From the NCBI GenBank assembly GCA_900542015.1, contig UQLY01000001.1:335842-399841 (forward strand): a stretch of DNA of 64,000 nucleotides. Reading direction: 5' to 3'. Under the pieces are notes generated by a model. The model had not been told where the DNA came from. It searched no databases and saw nothing but the letters and a program-made list of their open reading frames with translations. The DNA comes from an uncultured Lachnospiraceae bacterium. Its GTDB lineage: Bacteria > Bacillota > Clostridia > Lachnospirales > Lachnospiraceae. Position numbers and translations under genes: made by a program. Below are positions 50,285-58,827 of this stretch, in pieces. The stretch's first letter is position 1; every line of letters begins with the position of its first letter.

Positions 50285-51007
50285 TCACTGTACCTTGATC
50301 AAGTCCCTGATCTTTGAAAAAAGCCCGCTCTTAATACCGGAAACATTCTGAATCTGCGCGATGTCCGTAAACGGTCCGTTCTCCTCCCGGTATGCGATAA
50401 TCGCCTGTGCGCGGCTCTCTCCCACGCCCGGCAGTTCGCACAGCTTTCCGGCGTCCGCCGTATTGATGTTGATCAGTCCGTCGTCCTGCTCCTGCGTCTG
50501 GAAAGCGCTCTCAATCGCCGCATTCTCCTGTCCCGCGCTTTTCCATTCCTCCGCCGTGGGTACATAAACCTTTTCTCCGTCGCTCAAAAGCTGCGCCTGG
50601 TTTAACGCCTTCGTGTACGCCTCGGGAAGCAGACCTCCCGCCGCTTCTATGCCTTCATACACTCTCGCATCCGCGGCAAGGGCATAGACGCCCGGATTGC
50701 AGACGGCTCCTCCGATATCCACATAGATAACCGCGTCTTTTGCCGCTGCAGCTTGTTCCGTTTCCCCGGCTTGTTCCGTTCCGGCGGCTTCTTCCAAATC
50801 CGCACCGGCTTCCTGCGCCTGTGTTCCGGTGCTTTCTTCCGAACCGGTTCCGGTTTGATCGGATATCCCGCCTTGCGCCACGGCAACGGTGTACTCTTCG
50901 GTTTTGCCACACCCAAACAAGCCGGATAAAGCAAGGATAACCGACAGCACGCCGACGCACCAAGCCTTCCGACTATTCATTCCTGATTTCTTTGTTTTGC
51001 GCTTCAT
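50285..51007 (-). CDS. comEA: ComEA-like lipoprotein with SLBB and helix-hairpin-helix domains
   Basis: 240 residues from the ATG at 51007 (AGGAGG upstream). The signal VLSVILALSGLFGCGK has a lipobox. A Glu/Ala/Gly/Thr-rich linker follows, then an SLBB domain (YVDIGGAVCNPGVYALA) and a C-terminal pair of helix-hairpin-helix motifs (ININTADAGKLCELPGVGES). ComEA binds incoming double-stranded DNA at the cell surface. It is transcribed towards the two-component operon but separated from comEC by it. Confidence 0.9.
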   Translation of the reverse strand: MKRKTKKSGMNSRKAWCVGVLSVILALSGLFGCGKTEEYTVAVAQGGISDQTGTGSEESTGTQAQEAGADLEEAAGTEQAGETEQAAAAKDAVIYVDIGGAVCNPGVYALAADARVYEGIEAAGGLLPEAYTKALNQAQLLSDGEKVYVPTAEEWKSAGQENAAIESAFQTQEQDDGLININTADAGKLCELPGVGESRAQAIIAYREENGPFTDIAQIQNVSGIKSGLFSKIRDLIKVQ

Positions 51008-51135
51008 AACATAACCTCCTATTGCATCAACAGAAGGTCCTTCTATGCTAATCGTGTTTCTATTGTAGTCCAAAAAAAACGACTTTACAAGAACGATTTC
51101 CCGAAAAACACCGGAAATCTATCCCGTTCCCGTTT

Positions 51136-51567
51136 CTATTCCCATTTAAAAATTACAATGCCTGCGATGGCAACCAGCATTCCCGCAGCCTTTCCCCAGG
51201 AAAACGGCGTTTTATCCACGCCCCAGACGCCCAAAAGTTCAATGACATAGGACACGATCAACTGGGCGATCACGATAAACATCGCCGACTTTGCCGGTCC
51301 CAGCCTGTCGATGCTCATAATGACCGTATAAGTGATAAAGGCTCCGATCACGCCTCCCAAAAGCATATACTTCGGCTCTACCTTAACCACGTTCATAAAG
51401 CTGCTCCTGTCCGTAAACAGCCATGCGCCAAGGCAGACAAGCAAAGCCGTAAGCTGCACAAAGGCATTGGCGCTCCAGATCGATGAATTTTTTGTCACTT
51501 CCGTATTAAACACGCCCTGTATGCTCATGAGCGCACCGGATAAAATTGCAATAAAAAAACCAAGCAT
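51136..51567 (-). CDS. DMT-type transporter of the DUF606/YdcZ family
   Basis: 143 residues with five predicted membrane helices. FFIAILSGALMSIQGVFN and SIDRLGPAKSAMFIVIAQL are typical of the PF04657 half-size DMT proteins, which probably work as dimers or with a second copy. No partner copy is adjacent. Substrate unknown. Confidence 0.87.
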   Translation of the reverse strand: MLGFFIAILSGALMSIQGVFNTEVTKNSSIWSANAFVQLTALLVCLGAWLFTDRSSFMNVVKVEPKYMLLGGVIGAFITYTVIMSIDRLGPAKSAMFIVIAQLIVSYVIELLGVWGVDKTPFSWGKAAGMLVAIAGIVIFKWE

Positions 51568-51631
51568 GGGTATCCCTCCAAATCATTCTTTGGATTATTT
51601 TACCCATGCCCGGTATAAATTATTCTTTCAG

Positions 51632-53065
51632 TTACGGTACGGAATTGCCCGAAACCTGTCTTTTCATTCCCGCATCCAGTTCCGAGAGCACCTCGCTTAC
51701 GTCGCTGCCCGTCCAGATCTTTGTAAAAGCAATTTCCAACTGCGCCCAGAAATTGGAGGTCTGCATCATCTTCGGCACGGGAATGGACGCCGCATATTCC
51801 GAAAGCGCCGCGGCGACAGCCGGATTGTCGTATACAATATCCGTTTTTGCCGCGATCTTATCCGTAATGGAATAGAAATCCTTATCCTGATGCTCTATCA
51901 GATAAGAAGCGAAATCATTGGCAAGCTCTCCCTGCCCGCTAAAGCCGTTGACGACTACTGCATTGGTAACCGAAAGGCTGCGGGACGAAAGCGTATCGCT
52001 TACCTGGGGAATCGGAGCCATGCCGTATTCGTAAGCAAAGGTTCCGTCCCTTTTGGCGGCTTCCAGCTTGCTGATGGCGTCCGTGGTCGCCACGGTAAAC
52101 ACGATCTTACCGTCCATAAATTCCTGCAAAACGGAATCATAGGTTACCGCCTTGGTATCGATGGAAAAAAACTGGTTAAGCTGCTGATACAGGGACATGC
52201 ACTCTACCGCCGTCTGATTGTAAATATCAATCTGCGCCGGATCGTCGCCGTCCTCTCCGCCTGCGCTGATACTGTCCCCGACAATAAAATAGTTATAAAA
52301 AATATCGGATACGTCCCATTTGAACACCGCCTCTACGGTCTCCGGCGCATCATAGGCGTCTGCAAAGGACAGAATGCCGTCTATGGTAGACGGGAGAAGC
52401 TGCGTTTCCTTCTGTGCAATCTGTTCCTCGGTCATTTCTTCCGCAGCCTGTCCCGCGTCGTTTGCGGATACCAGCGCCTCCAGCTCCCCGTCGCTTTCCG
52501 CAGCGTCGGCAAGCTCCATAGCCGCTTCCCCTTCCGCAGCGTCCTGCTCGGATTCGATGGTTTTGACAGACATATCTCTCAAATACGTCTCATTGTACAA
52601 AAATACCGATGTCTCAAAATACAGCGGATATCCCAACAGCTTGTCCTCATAGGTTACCGCATGCAGCGCGGCGTCGGAAAATTTCTGATCGTTCACGATC
52701 CCCCGGGGATCGGTAATCTCGGCAGCAAGACCGGATAAATAGGCTTTTTCCAATGTATCATTGCTGATAATATAAAGATCCGGCGCGCCTTCGTTGTTGA
52801 TCCCGGCGTCGTTGATCTGTTCCAGATACTGAAGCCCCGACACCAGCACCGGCGTCACGCGCACATCATTTTCCTCGTAATACTGCAGCGCGGCTCTTGC
52901 CAGATAGTCGCTTAAAGCGTCATCCGTGTACCAGATGATAATATTTTCTTTTTTGTGAAACAGCCCGCCGTCGCCGTCCGCCGCATTTCCTCCGTAGAGT
53001 CCCGCCAGGGCGACCAGCGCCGTCATCACAATTACCAGAAGCATAGAATAAATCTTTTTTGTCAT
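51632..53065 (-). CDS. Extracellular solute-binding protein (sugar-type, family 1)
   Basis: 477 residues. The N-terminal MLLVIVMTALVALAGLYG helix is a signal or anchor without a lipobox Cys. The mature part has the SBP_bac_1 pattern: NIIIWYTDDALSDYLARAA, DLYIISNDTLEKAYLSG, LGYPLYFETSVFLYNE, and the C-terminal WAQLEIAFTKIWTG. An acidic insert at about residues 168-220 is unusual. No permease or ATPase is adjacent; it follows argD by 16 bases. It may be an orphan receptor using another importer. Confidence 0.8.
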   Translation of the reverse strand: MTKKIYSMLLVIVMTALVALAGLYGGNAADGDGGLFHKKENIIIWYTDDALSDYLARAALQYYEENDVRVTPVLVSGLQYLEQINDAGINNEGAPDLYIISNDTLEKAYLSGLAAEITDPRGIVNDQKFSDAALHAVTYEDKLLGYPLYFETSVFLYNETYLRDMSVKTIESEQDAAEGEAAMELADAAESDGELEALVSANDAGQAAEEMTEEQIAQKETQLLPSTIDGILSFADAYDAPETVEAVFKWDVSDIFYNYFIVGDSISAGGEDGDDPAQIDIYNQTAVECMSLYQQLNQFFSIDTKAVTYDSVLQEFMDGKIVFTVATTDAISKLEAAKRDGTFAYEYGMAPIPQVSDTLSSRSLSVTNAVVVNGFSGQGELANDFASYLIEHQDKDFYSITDKIAAKTDIVYDNPAVAAALSEYAASIPVPKMMQTSNFWAQLEIAFTKIWTGSDVSEVLSELDAGMKRQVSGNSVP

Positions 53066-53081
53066 ATCCGTTCCTTTTTCA

Positions 53082-54278
53082 TTATGATAAACATTTTCTC
53101 AAAATCACAAGCATATCATCCACATCTTTTTTGCTGATCACAAGAGGCGGTACAAAACGGATGATATTGCTTCCCGCGTTGATCAGGATCAGCCCTTCCT
53201 CAAGCGCCTTCGTTATGATCTCTCCCACAGGCTTATCAAACACAAGCCCCTGCATCAGTCCTGCGCCGCGGCGGGTCTGAATCTCATCATATTCCGCCAC
53301 AAGCTCATCCAGCTTTTCTTCCAGATAGACGGAAACCTCTCTTACATTTTCCAGCACATGCTGTTTTTCAAACAATTCGATGACCTTGCAGATTGCCGCG
53401 CAGGCAAGGGGATTGCCGCCGTAGGTGGTTCCGTGGTCTCCCGCAGTAAGAGAAGCGCTTCCCACCTTTTCATTGAGCAGAAACGCGCCCACCGGAACGC
53501 CGCAGCCCAGCGCTTTCGCCGTCGTCATAATATCGGGCTTTACGCCGTATTTCTGCCATGCGTACATATAACCGGTTCTGCCCATGCCGCACTGGATCTC
53601 ATCCAAAATAAGCAAAATATCATTTTCGTCGCAAAGCGCGCGCACGCCCTCCAAAAATTCCTTTGTTGCCGGGTAAATGCCGCCCTCGCCCTGAACCGTT
53701 TCAAACATAATCGCGCAGGTCTTATCGGTAATCTGCGCCTTCACGCTCTCTAAATCGTTCATGTCCGCAAACTTTATATTGCCAATCATCGGCTCAAACG
53801 CCTCTCTGTAATGAGGATTGCCCGTCACGGACAGGGCTCCCATGGTGCGCCCGTGAAAGGAATGGTTCATCGCGATGATTTCATGATCCGTCCTGCCGTC
53901 CTTATTATAAGCGTATTTTCTCGCCGCTTTTATCGCGCCTTCCACAGCCTCAGCTCCGGAATTAGTAAAAAATACTCTGTCCATCCCGGAAATCTCTTTC
54001 AGCTTTTTCGCCGCCTCAATCGCCGGCACATTATAATAGTAGTTGGAAGTATGGATTACCTTGTCGATCTGTTCCTTTAAAGCGTCGTTGTACTCCCTGT
54101 TGCCATATCCCAATGCAAATACGGCGATGCCCGCGCAAAAATCCAGATACTTCTTTCCTTCTATATCATATAAATACACTCCTTCGCCCTTATCCAGCAC
54201 GACCTGATAACGGTTGTAGGTATGAAGCAGAGCCTGTTCCGCTTCATCAATATACGCTTTCATCTGTTCACCCATCAT
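53082..54278 (-). CDS. argD: Acetylornithine aminotransferase
   Basis: 398 residues from the ATG at 54278 (GAGGAG upstream; the in-frame ATG at 54293 lies upstream of this RBS). PLP Lys in MTTAKALGCGVPVGAF, SGAEAVEGAIKAARK and ILDEIQCGMGRTGY are typical class III motifs, and the gene is adjacent to argB, which supports ArgD rather than another omega-aminotransferase. It converts N-acetylglutamate semialdehyde to N-acetylornithine. Confidence 0.93.
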   Translation of the reverse strand: MMGEQMKAYIDEAEQALLHTYNRYQVVLDKGEGVYLYDIEGKKYLDFCAGIAVFALGYGNREYNDALKEQIDKVIHTSNYYYNVPAIEAAKKLKEISGMDRVFFTNSGAEAVEGAIKAARKYAYNKDGRTDHEIIAMNHSFHGRTMGALSVTGNPHYREAFEPMIGNIKFADMNDLESVKAQITDKTCAIMFETVQGEGGIYPATKEFLEGVRALCDENDILLILDEIQCGMGRTGYMYAWQKYGVKPDIMTTAKALGCGVPVGAFLLNEKVGSASLTAGDHGTTYGGNPLACAAICKVIELFEKQHVLENVREVSVYLEEKLDELVAEYDEIQTRRGAGLMQGLVFDKPVGEIITKALEEGLILINAGSNIIRFVPPLVISKKDVDDMLVILRKCLS

Positions 54279-54301
54279 TTTACTCCTCTCCATGTTTTGC
54301 G

Positions 54302-55231
54302 TCAGTCGCCTTCCTGACAGAATTTATCCCTGTGAATCCCCTTCGCCAGATTATCGTCGTCGGATATAATGGCGGTTCCGATACCCTGTTTGGTAAAGAT
54401 CTCCAGCAACAGACAATGGGGCACGCGCCCGTCGAGAATATGCACTCTGCTGACGCCGTTTCTGATTGCCGACGTGCAGTTATTCAGTTTGGGAAGCATA
54501 CCGCCTCCGATGATGCCGCTGTTAATGAGCTTTTCGGCATCGGACGCCGTCAGTCTGGAAATAAAACTGCTCTTGTCATTGATGTCCCTGTAAAGCCCCT
54601 CGATATCCGTTAAAAACACCAGCTTATCCGCCCCTACCGCCTTGGCAATGGCGCACGCCGCATCGTCGGCATTGATATTATAAGTGTCAAAATTGTCGTC
54701 CAGCCCGATCGGCGCCACAATGGGAAGCAGATCCTTTTCCAGCATATCGTAAAGTATCTGAGGGTCCACCGATTTGATTTCCCCTACGTATCCGATATCC
54801 TGCCCGTCTGCATATTTTTTATCCACCTTTAACATTCCGCCGTCTTTGCCGCTGATGCCGATCGCCTTAACGCCCAGCTCCTCAACCATGGTCACAAGGC
54901 TTTTATTGACCCTTCCCAGCACCATTTCGGCGATTTCCATGGTTTCTTCGTCGGTCACGCGTAGCCCGTTTACAAACTCGGCTTCCTTTCCGACCTTTCC
55001 CACCCATTTGCTGATCGCTTTACCGCCGCCGTGAACGATGATCGGCTTAAAACCCACCAGCTTTAACAGCGTCACGTCCTTGATGACGTTTCTTTGCAGT
55101 TCCTCGTCGCTCATGGCGCTACCGCCGTATTTTACCACGATAATTTTGCGGTTAAACCGCTGTATGTAAGGGAGCGCCTCGATCAAAACCTCCGCTTTTG
55201 CCATGACCTGTTCCATTTCTCTTTGTTCCAT
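54302..55231 (-). CDS. argB: Acetylglutamate kinase
   Basis: 309 residues. Motifs VKYGGSAM, IVHGGGKAISKWV and NINADDAACAIAKAVGA are those of the amino acid kinase fold in ArgB. The C-terminal segment (VHILDGRVPHCLLLEIFT) closes the active site. It performs the second step of arginine synthesis and is followed by argD (23-base gap). The N-terminal extension points to an arginine-sensitive form (inference). Confidence 0.96.
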   Translation of the reverse strand: MEQREMEQVMAKAEVLIEALPYIQRFNRKIIVVKYGGSAMSDEELQRNVIKDVTLLKLVGFKPIIVHGGGKAISKWVGKVGKEAEFVNGLRVTDEETMEIAEMVLGRVNKSLVTMVEELGVKAIGISGKDGGMLKVDKKYADGQDIGYVGEIKSVDPQILYDMLEKDLLPIVAPIGLDDNFDTYNINADDAACAIAKAVGADKLVFLTDIEGLYRDINDKSSFISRLTASDAEKLINSGIIGGGMLPKLNNCTSAIRNGVSRVHILDGRVPHCLLLEIFTKQGIGTAIISDDDNLAKGIHRDKFCQEGD

Positions 55232-55324
55232 TTTATATCCTCTTTTCCTTATCGTCGTTTCGCCCGGCGCTTATGATACCCGCCCAAACGCCGCTAAACG
55301 CCATCATTGAACGCCGTCTGCAGA

Positions 55325-55768
55325 TTACCGGTTAAACGCTTCTATATTTTCCGTATTCAGGGTAAAATCATAATAATTCAAATCTTCCCTTTTTGTCCAG
55401 CCTATTCCCTTCCAGAACGCGTTCCCGACGTCATTCTGGGTAAAGGCGATCAGGGAAACCTTATTGATCTTTTCCTTTCGCAAGGCTTCCATGGCAAAGA
55501 CGACCATGCTCTTTCCGATTCCCTTCAGCCGGTATGCCGGGTCCACGCACACATGGTACATACATCCCCTTCTGCCGTCATGTCCGCATAAAATCGCTCC
55601 CACGATTTTGCCGTCCTCCTCCGCCACGACGCTGATCCCCGGGTTTCTGCTTAAAAACCGCTCCACGCCCTCTCTGGAATCATCGATACTGCGGATTGCA
55701 AAGCCCTTTATTTTCATCCATAAAGCATGGACGCTGTCATAATCTTCCGATGTCATTGCACGAATCAT
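55325..55768 (-). CDS. GNAT family N-acetyltransferase
   Basis: 147 residues. The acetyl-CoA site is in VDPAYRLKGIGKSMV (R/Q-x-x-G-x-G/A type), preceded by IVGAILCGHDGRRG. Its N-terminus IRAMTSEDYDSVHALW is typical. It lies just upstream of argB but separate from it by 93 bases, so it may or may not belong to arginine metabolism (argA-like activity cannot be assumed). Confidence 0.88.
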   Translation of the reverse strand: MIRAMTSEDYDSVHALWMKIKGFAIRSIDDSREGVERFLSRNPGISVVAEEDGKIVGAILCGHDGRRGCMYHVCVDPAYRLKGIGKSMVVFAMEALRKEKINKVSLIAFTQNDVGNAFWKGIGWTKREDLNYYDFTLNTENIEAFNR

Positions 55769-55796
55769 TTGTTATCTCCCACTGTTTCCTCAATTT

Positions 55797-55973
55797 TTAC
55801 ATCTGGTGCCGCACGATCAGATATTCGTTGTCCAACTGATAATACGGACACTCTTTGTAATTGCCGCTTAAAAACCTGCTCATTTCATCCTCATCCAGAT
55901 TGCAGTCGCAGCAATAGCATTCATAATCTTCGTCATATATGTAATTGACACATGTGTCGCAGCGGTCTGCCAT
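55797..55973 (-). CDS. Small cysteine-rich protein (DUF6472-like)
   Basis: 58 residues from the ATG at 55973, missed by a longer ORF threshold. Sequence pattern CDTCVNYIYDEDYECYYCDC contains five cysteines, and a sixth is in YKECPYYQ. The spacing suggests a zinc or iron site. It resembles the short DUF6472-type proteins of Lachnospiraceae; function unknown. It starts 28 bases before the acetyltransferase gene and is probably co-transcribed with it. Confidence 0.72.
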   Translation of the reverse strand: MADRCDTCVNYIYDEDYECYCCDCNLDEDEMSRFLSGNYKECPYYQLDNEYLIVRHQM

Positions 55974-56089
55974 AACAGATCTCCTCTTTTCCGGTCAAAG
56001 CCGTTAAAATATCGTTGCTAGTATACCACATCTTCCTCCATTCAGCCATAAAGAATCAAAATATGAAGAAAAAATCTTGGGAAAATCCG

Positions 56090-56133
56090 TTGACAAGCCC
56101 AAAAATCCGCTCTATAATTGTAGCACGCTACAA
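56090..56133 (+). promoter_or_regulatory. Promoter and palindromic operator of the marR-like gene
   Basis: TTGACA (56090-56095), a 17-base spacer and TATAAT (56113-56118), both perfect. The palindrome ATTGTAGCACGCTACAAT (56117-56134) covers the start site, as expected for autoregulation by the MarR protein encoded downstream. It recurs before the MATE remnant. Confidence 0.85.
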
Positions 56134-56148
56134 TTAGGAGGCATAAAT

Positions 56149-56565
56149 ATGGTATATGATATCGGCGCGCTGTTAAAAATGATTAACGATCATTTAAAAG
56201 CAAATGCAGACGCCGCTTTAAAAGCGCATAACCTCACGCTCTCTCAATCGAGAGTTTTAAATTTTATTTCTTCTCAGGGAAACCAAACAACCCAAAAGGA
56301 AATCGAAGACTATCTCGGCGTAGCGCATCCCACCGTTGTAGGGATTATTTCAAGGCTGGAAAAGAACGGCTTTCTGTTCTGCTATTTAGATCCCGGCAAC
56401 AAGCGGAGTAAAATCGTTTGCGCCACGGAAAATGCAATCCGCCTCGGCGACGTGCTTTCGGAGGGAATGAAGGAAACAGAGAAACGTCTGACCGCCAATC
56501 TGTCGCCGGACGAAATCAAAGAATTACACCGGATGCTTGAAATCCTTTATACAAATATCTGTTAA
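56149..56565 (+). CDS. MarR family transcriptional regulator
   Basis: 138 residues from the ATG at 56149 (TAGGAGG upstream). The winged helix is NQTTQKEIEDYLGVAHPTVV with GIISRLEKNGFL and the wing DPGNKRSKIV. MarR dimers bind short palindromes and are released by small ligands. The TTGTAGC-RY-GCTACAA sites at its own promoter and before the MATE remnant indicate control of itself and of an efflux pump. Confidence 0.92.
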   Translation: MVYDIGALLKMINDHLKANADAALKAHNLTLSQSRVLNFISSQGNQTTQKEIEDYLGVAHPTVVGIISRLEKNGFLFCYLDPGNKRSKIVCATENAIRLGDVLSEGMKETEKRLTANLSPDEIKELHRMLEILYTNIC

Positions 56566-56610
56566 AATCCTTGCATAAAGATTCCGACAGATATTTTTTA
56601 CCTCAAATAT

Positions 56611-56625
56611 GTAGCACGCTACAAT
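56611..56625 (+). promoter_or_regulatory. Second MarR operator, before the MATE remnant
   Basis: GTAGCACGCTACAAT repeats the palindrome at 56117, 30 bases before the ATG at 56655. Confidence 0.75.
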
Positions 56626-56654
56626 TTATTTTTAATAAAAAGGAGACTGACTCT

Positions 56655-57011
56655 ATGGAAAACGACAAAGCAAAAAATATATTTGAAAAAGCGCCCGTTC
56701 CCCGTGCCGTATTGCAAAACGCCCTTCCGGCAATGGCGGCGATGATCATGGTCCTGATCTACAATCTCGCCGATACGTTTTTTATCGGACAGACCCATGA
56801 CGCCCTTCAGTCCATGGGCGCGGCTACCAGGGCGCTGATTGTCAATTTAAGCAGACAGGGGCTCATTTACATCCCGGCGCTCTTTATTCTCCAGGCGTTT
56901 TTAGGCATCGACGGTCTGGTCTGGGCACAGCCCGTCGCGGACATCCTGTCAACGCTCCTGGTCATTGTTTTGTATTTGAAAACGTTAAAGAAAATGCAGA
57001 AGACAAATTAA
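56655..57011 (+). pseudogene. MATE transporter gene with large in-frame internal deletion
   Basis: 118 codons. Residues 1-45 (VPRAVLQNALPAMAAMIMV, YNLADTFFIGQTHD) match the N-terminus of MATE proteins. From ALQSMGAATRALIVNLSRQG onward the sequence matches the last two or three helices. Some 330 residues between them are missing, although the frame is kept. A protein this short cannot be a normal twelve-helix pump. The RBS (AGGAG) and MarR operator are intact. Confidence 0.82.
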
Positions 57012-57021
57012 AAAGCCAAAC

Positions 57022-57089
57022 GGTAACGGCAAAAGCCCCCGATTGTGTGTTTCCGCGATCTACACGCAATCGGGGGCTCCTCTGCTACC
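57022..57089. terminator. Hairpin element 5 between convergent genes
   Basis: AGCCCCCGATTGTGTG and its complement (57034-57049 and 57063-57078, one G-U position) form the stem; the loop contains TTCCGCGATC. The stem end plus loop reads GTGTTTCCGCGAT, the same constant motif as in elements 1-4. It separates the MATE remnant from the glycosylase gene. Confidence 0.78.
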
Positions 57090-57091
57090 AT

Positions 57092-57904
57092 TTATTTTTT
57101 CCCATACAGTTCATAGTAAAATATGTATTGCTGCAGGACGCCCTGATAACCGCTGTAGCGCTTTTTGGGGAACCCCCGTCTGTAATGCTCCGTCATGGCT
57201 TTATTGATATGCGTGTCCACCGGGAAAGCCTGCAGGTGATGAAGCGCAAACAGACAGATACAATCCGCCACCTTTTCTCCCACGCCGTAGAGCTTTAACA
57301 GCTCCGCCCTTGCTTCCTCATAGGGCATTTGTGCAATTTCCCCAAGATCCGTCTCTTTTGATACAACACTTGCCGCCGCGCGTACCACATACTTGCTCCG
57401 GTATCCCAAATTGCACGCCTTCAGATCATCTTCCCCAAGTCCCGCCAGCGCTTCCGGGGAAGGAAAGGCATAATAATCTTCCCCGTCCCGGCTTGTCAGC
57501 CTTTCTCCGTATCCTTCACAGATATTTTGAATACAGCGTCGGATTCTGGCAATATAATTTTGCTGGGAAATCAAAAAAGAGACGGTCATTTCCCACAGAT
57601 CCTGCCGCAAAATCCGGATACCAGAGCCGTATGCAGAGGCGTTTTTCAAATAACTGTCGCGGGGACTGATCCCGTTTAAATACGATTCATAATCCCCCTC
57701 CAGGTCAAAGTACCCCTTCCAGAAGCCTTCAAATTCCGCCTCACTGCAGTCAAACATCAATTCGTCTCCCTGCTGCCCCAGCTCCAAAAAGCGATTGCCC
57801 GCAATTACCCGGTAACTCCCGCAATCCTTTCTCTCCATGCGGAAGCATTGCCCCGACCGGCAGATCTGGTCCAGATCAAAATGCTCGATTTTTCTCTTTA
57901 TCAT
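57092..57904 (-). CDS. OGG-type 8-oxoguanine DNA glycosylase / HhH-GPD protein
   Basis: 270 residues: an N-terminal OGG domain (HFDLDQICRSGQCFR, WEMTVSFLISQQNYIARIR), and the helix-hairpin-helix with catalytic Lys in LYGVGEKVADCICLF and Asp in FPVDTHINKAM. It removes oxidised purines. Its start overlaps the stop of the WYL regulator by 4 bases. Confidence 0.92.
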   Translation of the reverse strand: MIKRKIEHFDLDQICRSGQCFRMERKDCGSYRVIAGNRFLELGQQGDELMFDCSEAEFEGFWKGYFDLEGDYESYLNGISPRDSYLKNASAYGSGIRILRQDLWEMTVSFLISQQNYIARIRRCIQNICEGYGERLTSRDGEDYYAFPSPEALAGLGEDDLKACNLGYRSKYVVRAAASVVSKETDLGEIAQMPYEEARAELLKLYGVGEKVADCICLFALHHLQAFPVDTHINKAMTEHYRRGFPKKRYSGYQGVLQQYIFYYELYGKK

Positions 57905-58827
57905 CCGTTCCTATATCTCTCCGTATTCTCTTCGTATTTTTCCAGTATTGTTTTCAGCTTTTCCCGCAGCTGCACACGCATTTCTTCGGGCTCCAGGACC
58001 TCAAGATATGCTCCAAAGCTCATCAGATAATAAAACAGCCACTCGTTTCGCGGAAAGCAAAGCTCCGTAAGAAAACCGCCGTCCTTTGTCCGCTCATAGC
58101 TTTCAAATTCATCATAGACGCGGTAAGCCGCTTCTTTGGCTATTTTCAGCTTAAGCTTCACGTTTTCCCCGGCGCAGGAATCATATTCTCCCTTGGTTAC
58201 CCGCTCCTTACAGCTTCTTTGAAAGGCTTCGTCTGTTATCATCAACTTACGGATGCGCCTCAGTTTAAAAAAGCGGCATTCCTCCCTCTGCCTGCAATAG
58301 CCGTACAAATACCACGCCTCTCCCTTAAAGCAGAGTTTCAGCGGTTCCACCCGCCGTTCGGTCTCCTCGCCTTTTACGCTGACGTAGGTAAACCGAAGCA
58401 CCTTTTTCTCAAGAATCCCTCTCTTTATATTCAAAAACAAGGTTTCTTCTCTTTTGCCGCCCGTCCAACAGCCGAAATCCACTTCAAGCCAATCGGGTCC
58501 CGTATTTCCAAACAGCGTCCCCAGCTTTCGCAGGGCGCCTTCCTCCTCTCCGGTCTTTACAGCATCCACCGCTTTTAACGCCGATAGAATTTCCGCTCTT
58601 TCTTCCTTTGTAATTATCGTCTTATTTAACACAAATTCCGGAAGAAGGGAAACGCCCCCGCCCTTTCCCTTTGACATATACACGGGGATTCCCGCTCCCG
58701 ACAAAATCTCAATATCCCGATAGACGGTTCTTGGGGACACTTCCAAATGCTCCGCAAGCTCCTTTGCCGTTACTCTTTCTCTTTCCATTAAAATATAAAC
58801 AATTCCAAATAGCCGATTGATCTGCAT
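57901..58827 (-). CDS. WYL-domain transcriptional regulator (YafY type)
   Basis: 308 residues: an N-terminal helix-turn-helix (VTAKELAEHLEVSPRTVYRD) and a WYL ligand-binding domain (VEPLKLCFKGEAWYLYGYC) with a C-terminal WCX region. Such regulators sense oligonucleotides, metabolites or DNA damage. It lies between the GyrI-like gene and the DNA glycosylase, and the three genes abut or overlap, so it probably controls this operon. Confidence 0.92.
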   Translation of the reverse strand: MQINRLFGIVYILMERERVTAKELAEHLEVSPRTVYRDIEILSGAGIPVYMSKGKGGGVSLLPEFVLNKTIITKEERAEILSALKAVDAVKTGEEEGALRKLGTLFGNTGPDWLEVDFGCWTGGKREETLFLNIKRGILEKKVLRFTYVSVKGEETERRVEPLKLCFKGEAWYLYGYCRQREECRFFKLRRIRKLMITDEAFQRSCKERVTKGEYDSCAGENVKLKLKIAKEAAYRVYDEFESYERTKDGGFLTELCFPRNEWLFYYLMSFGAYLEVLEPEEMRVQLREKLKTILEKYEENTERYRNG

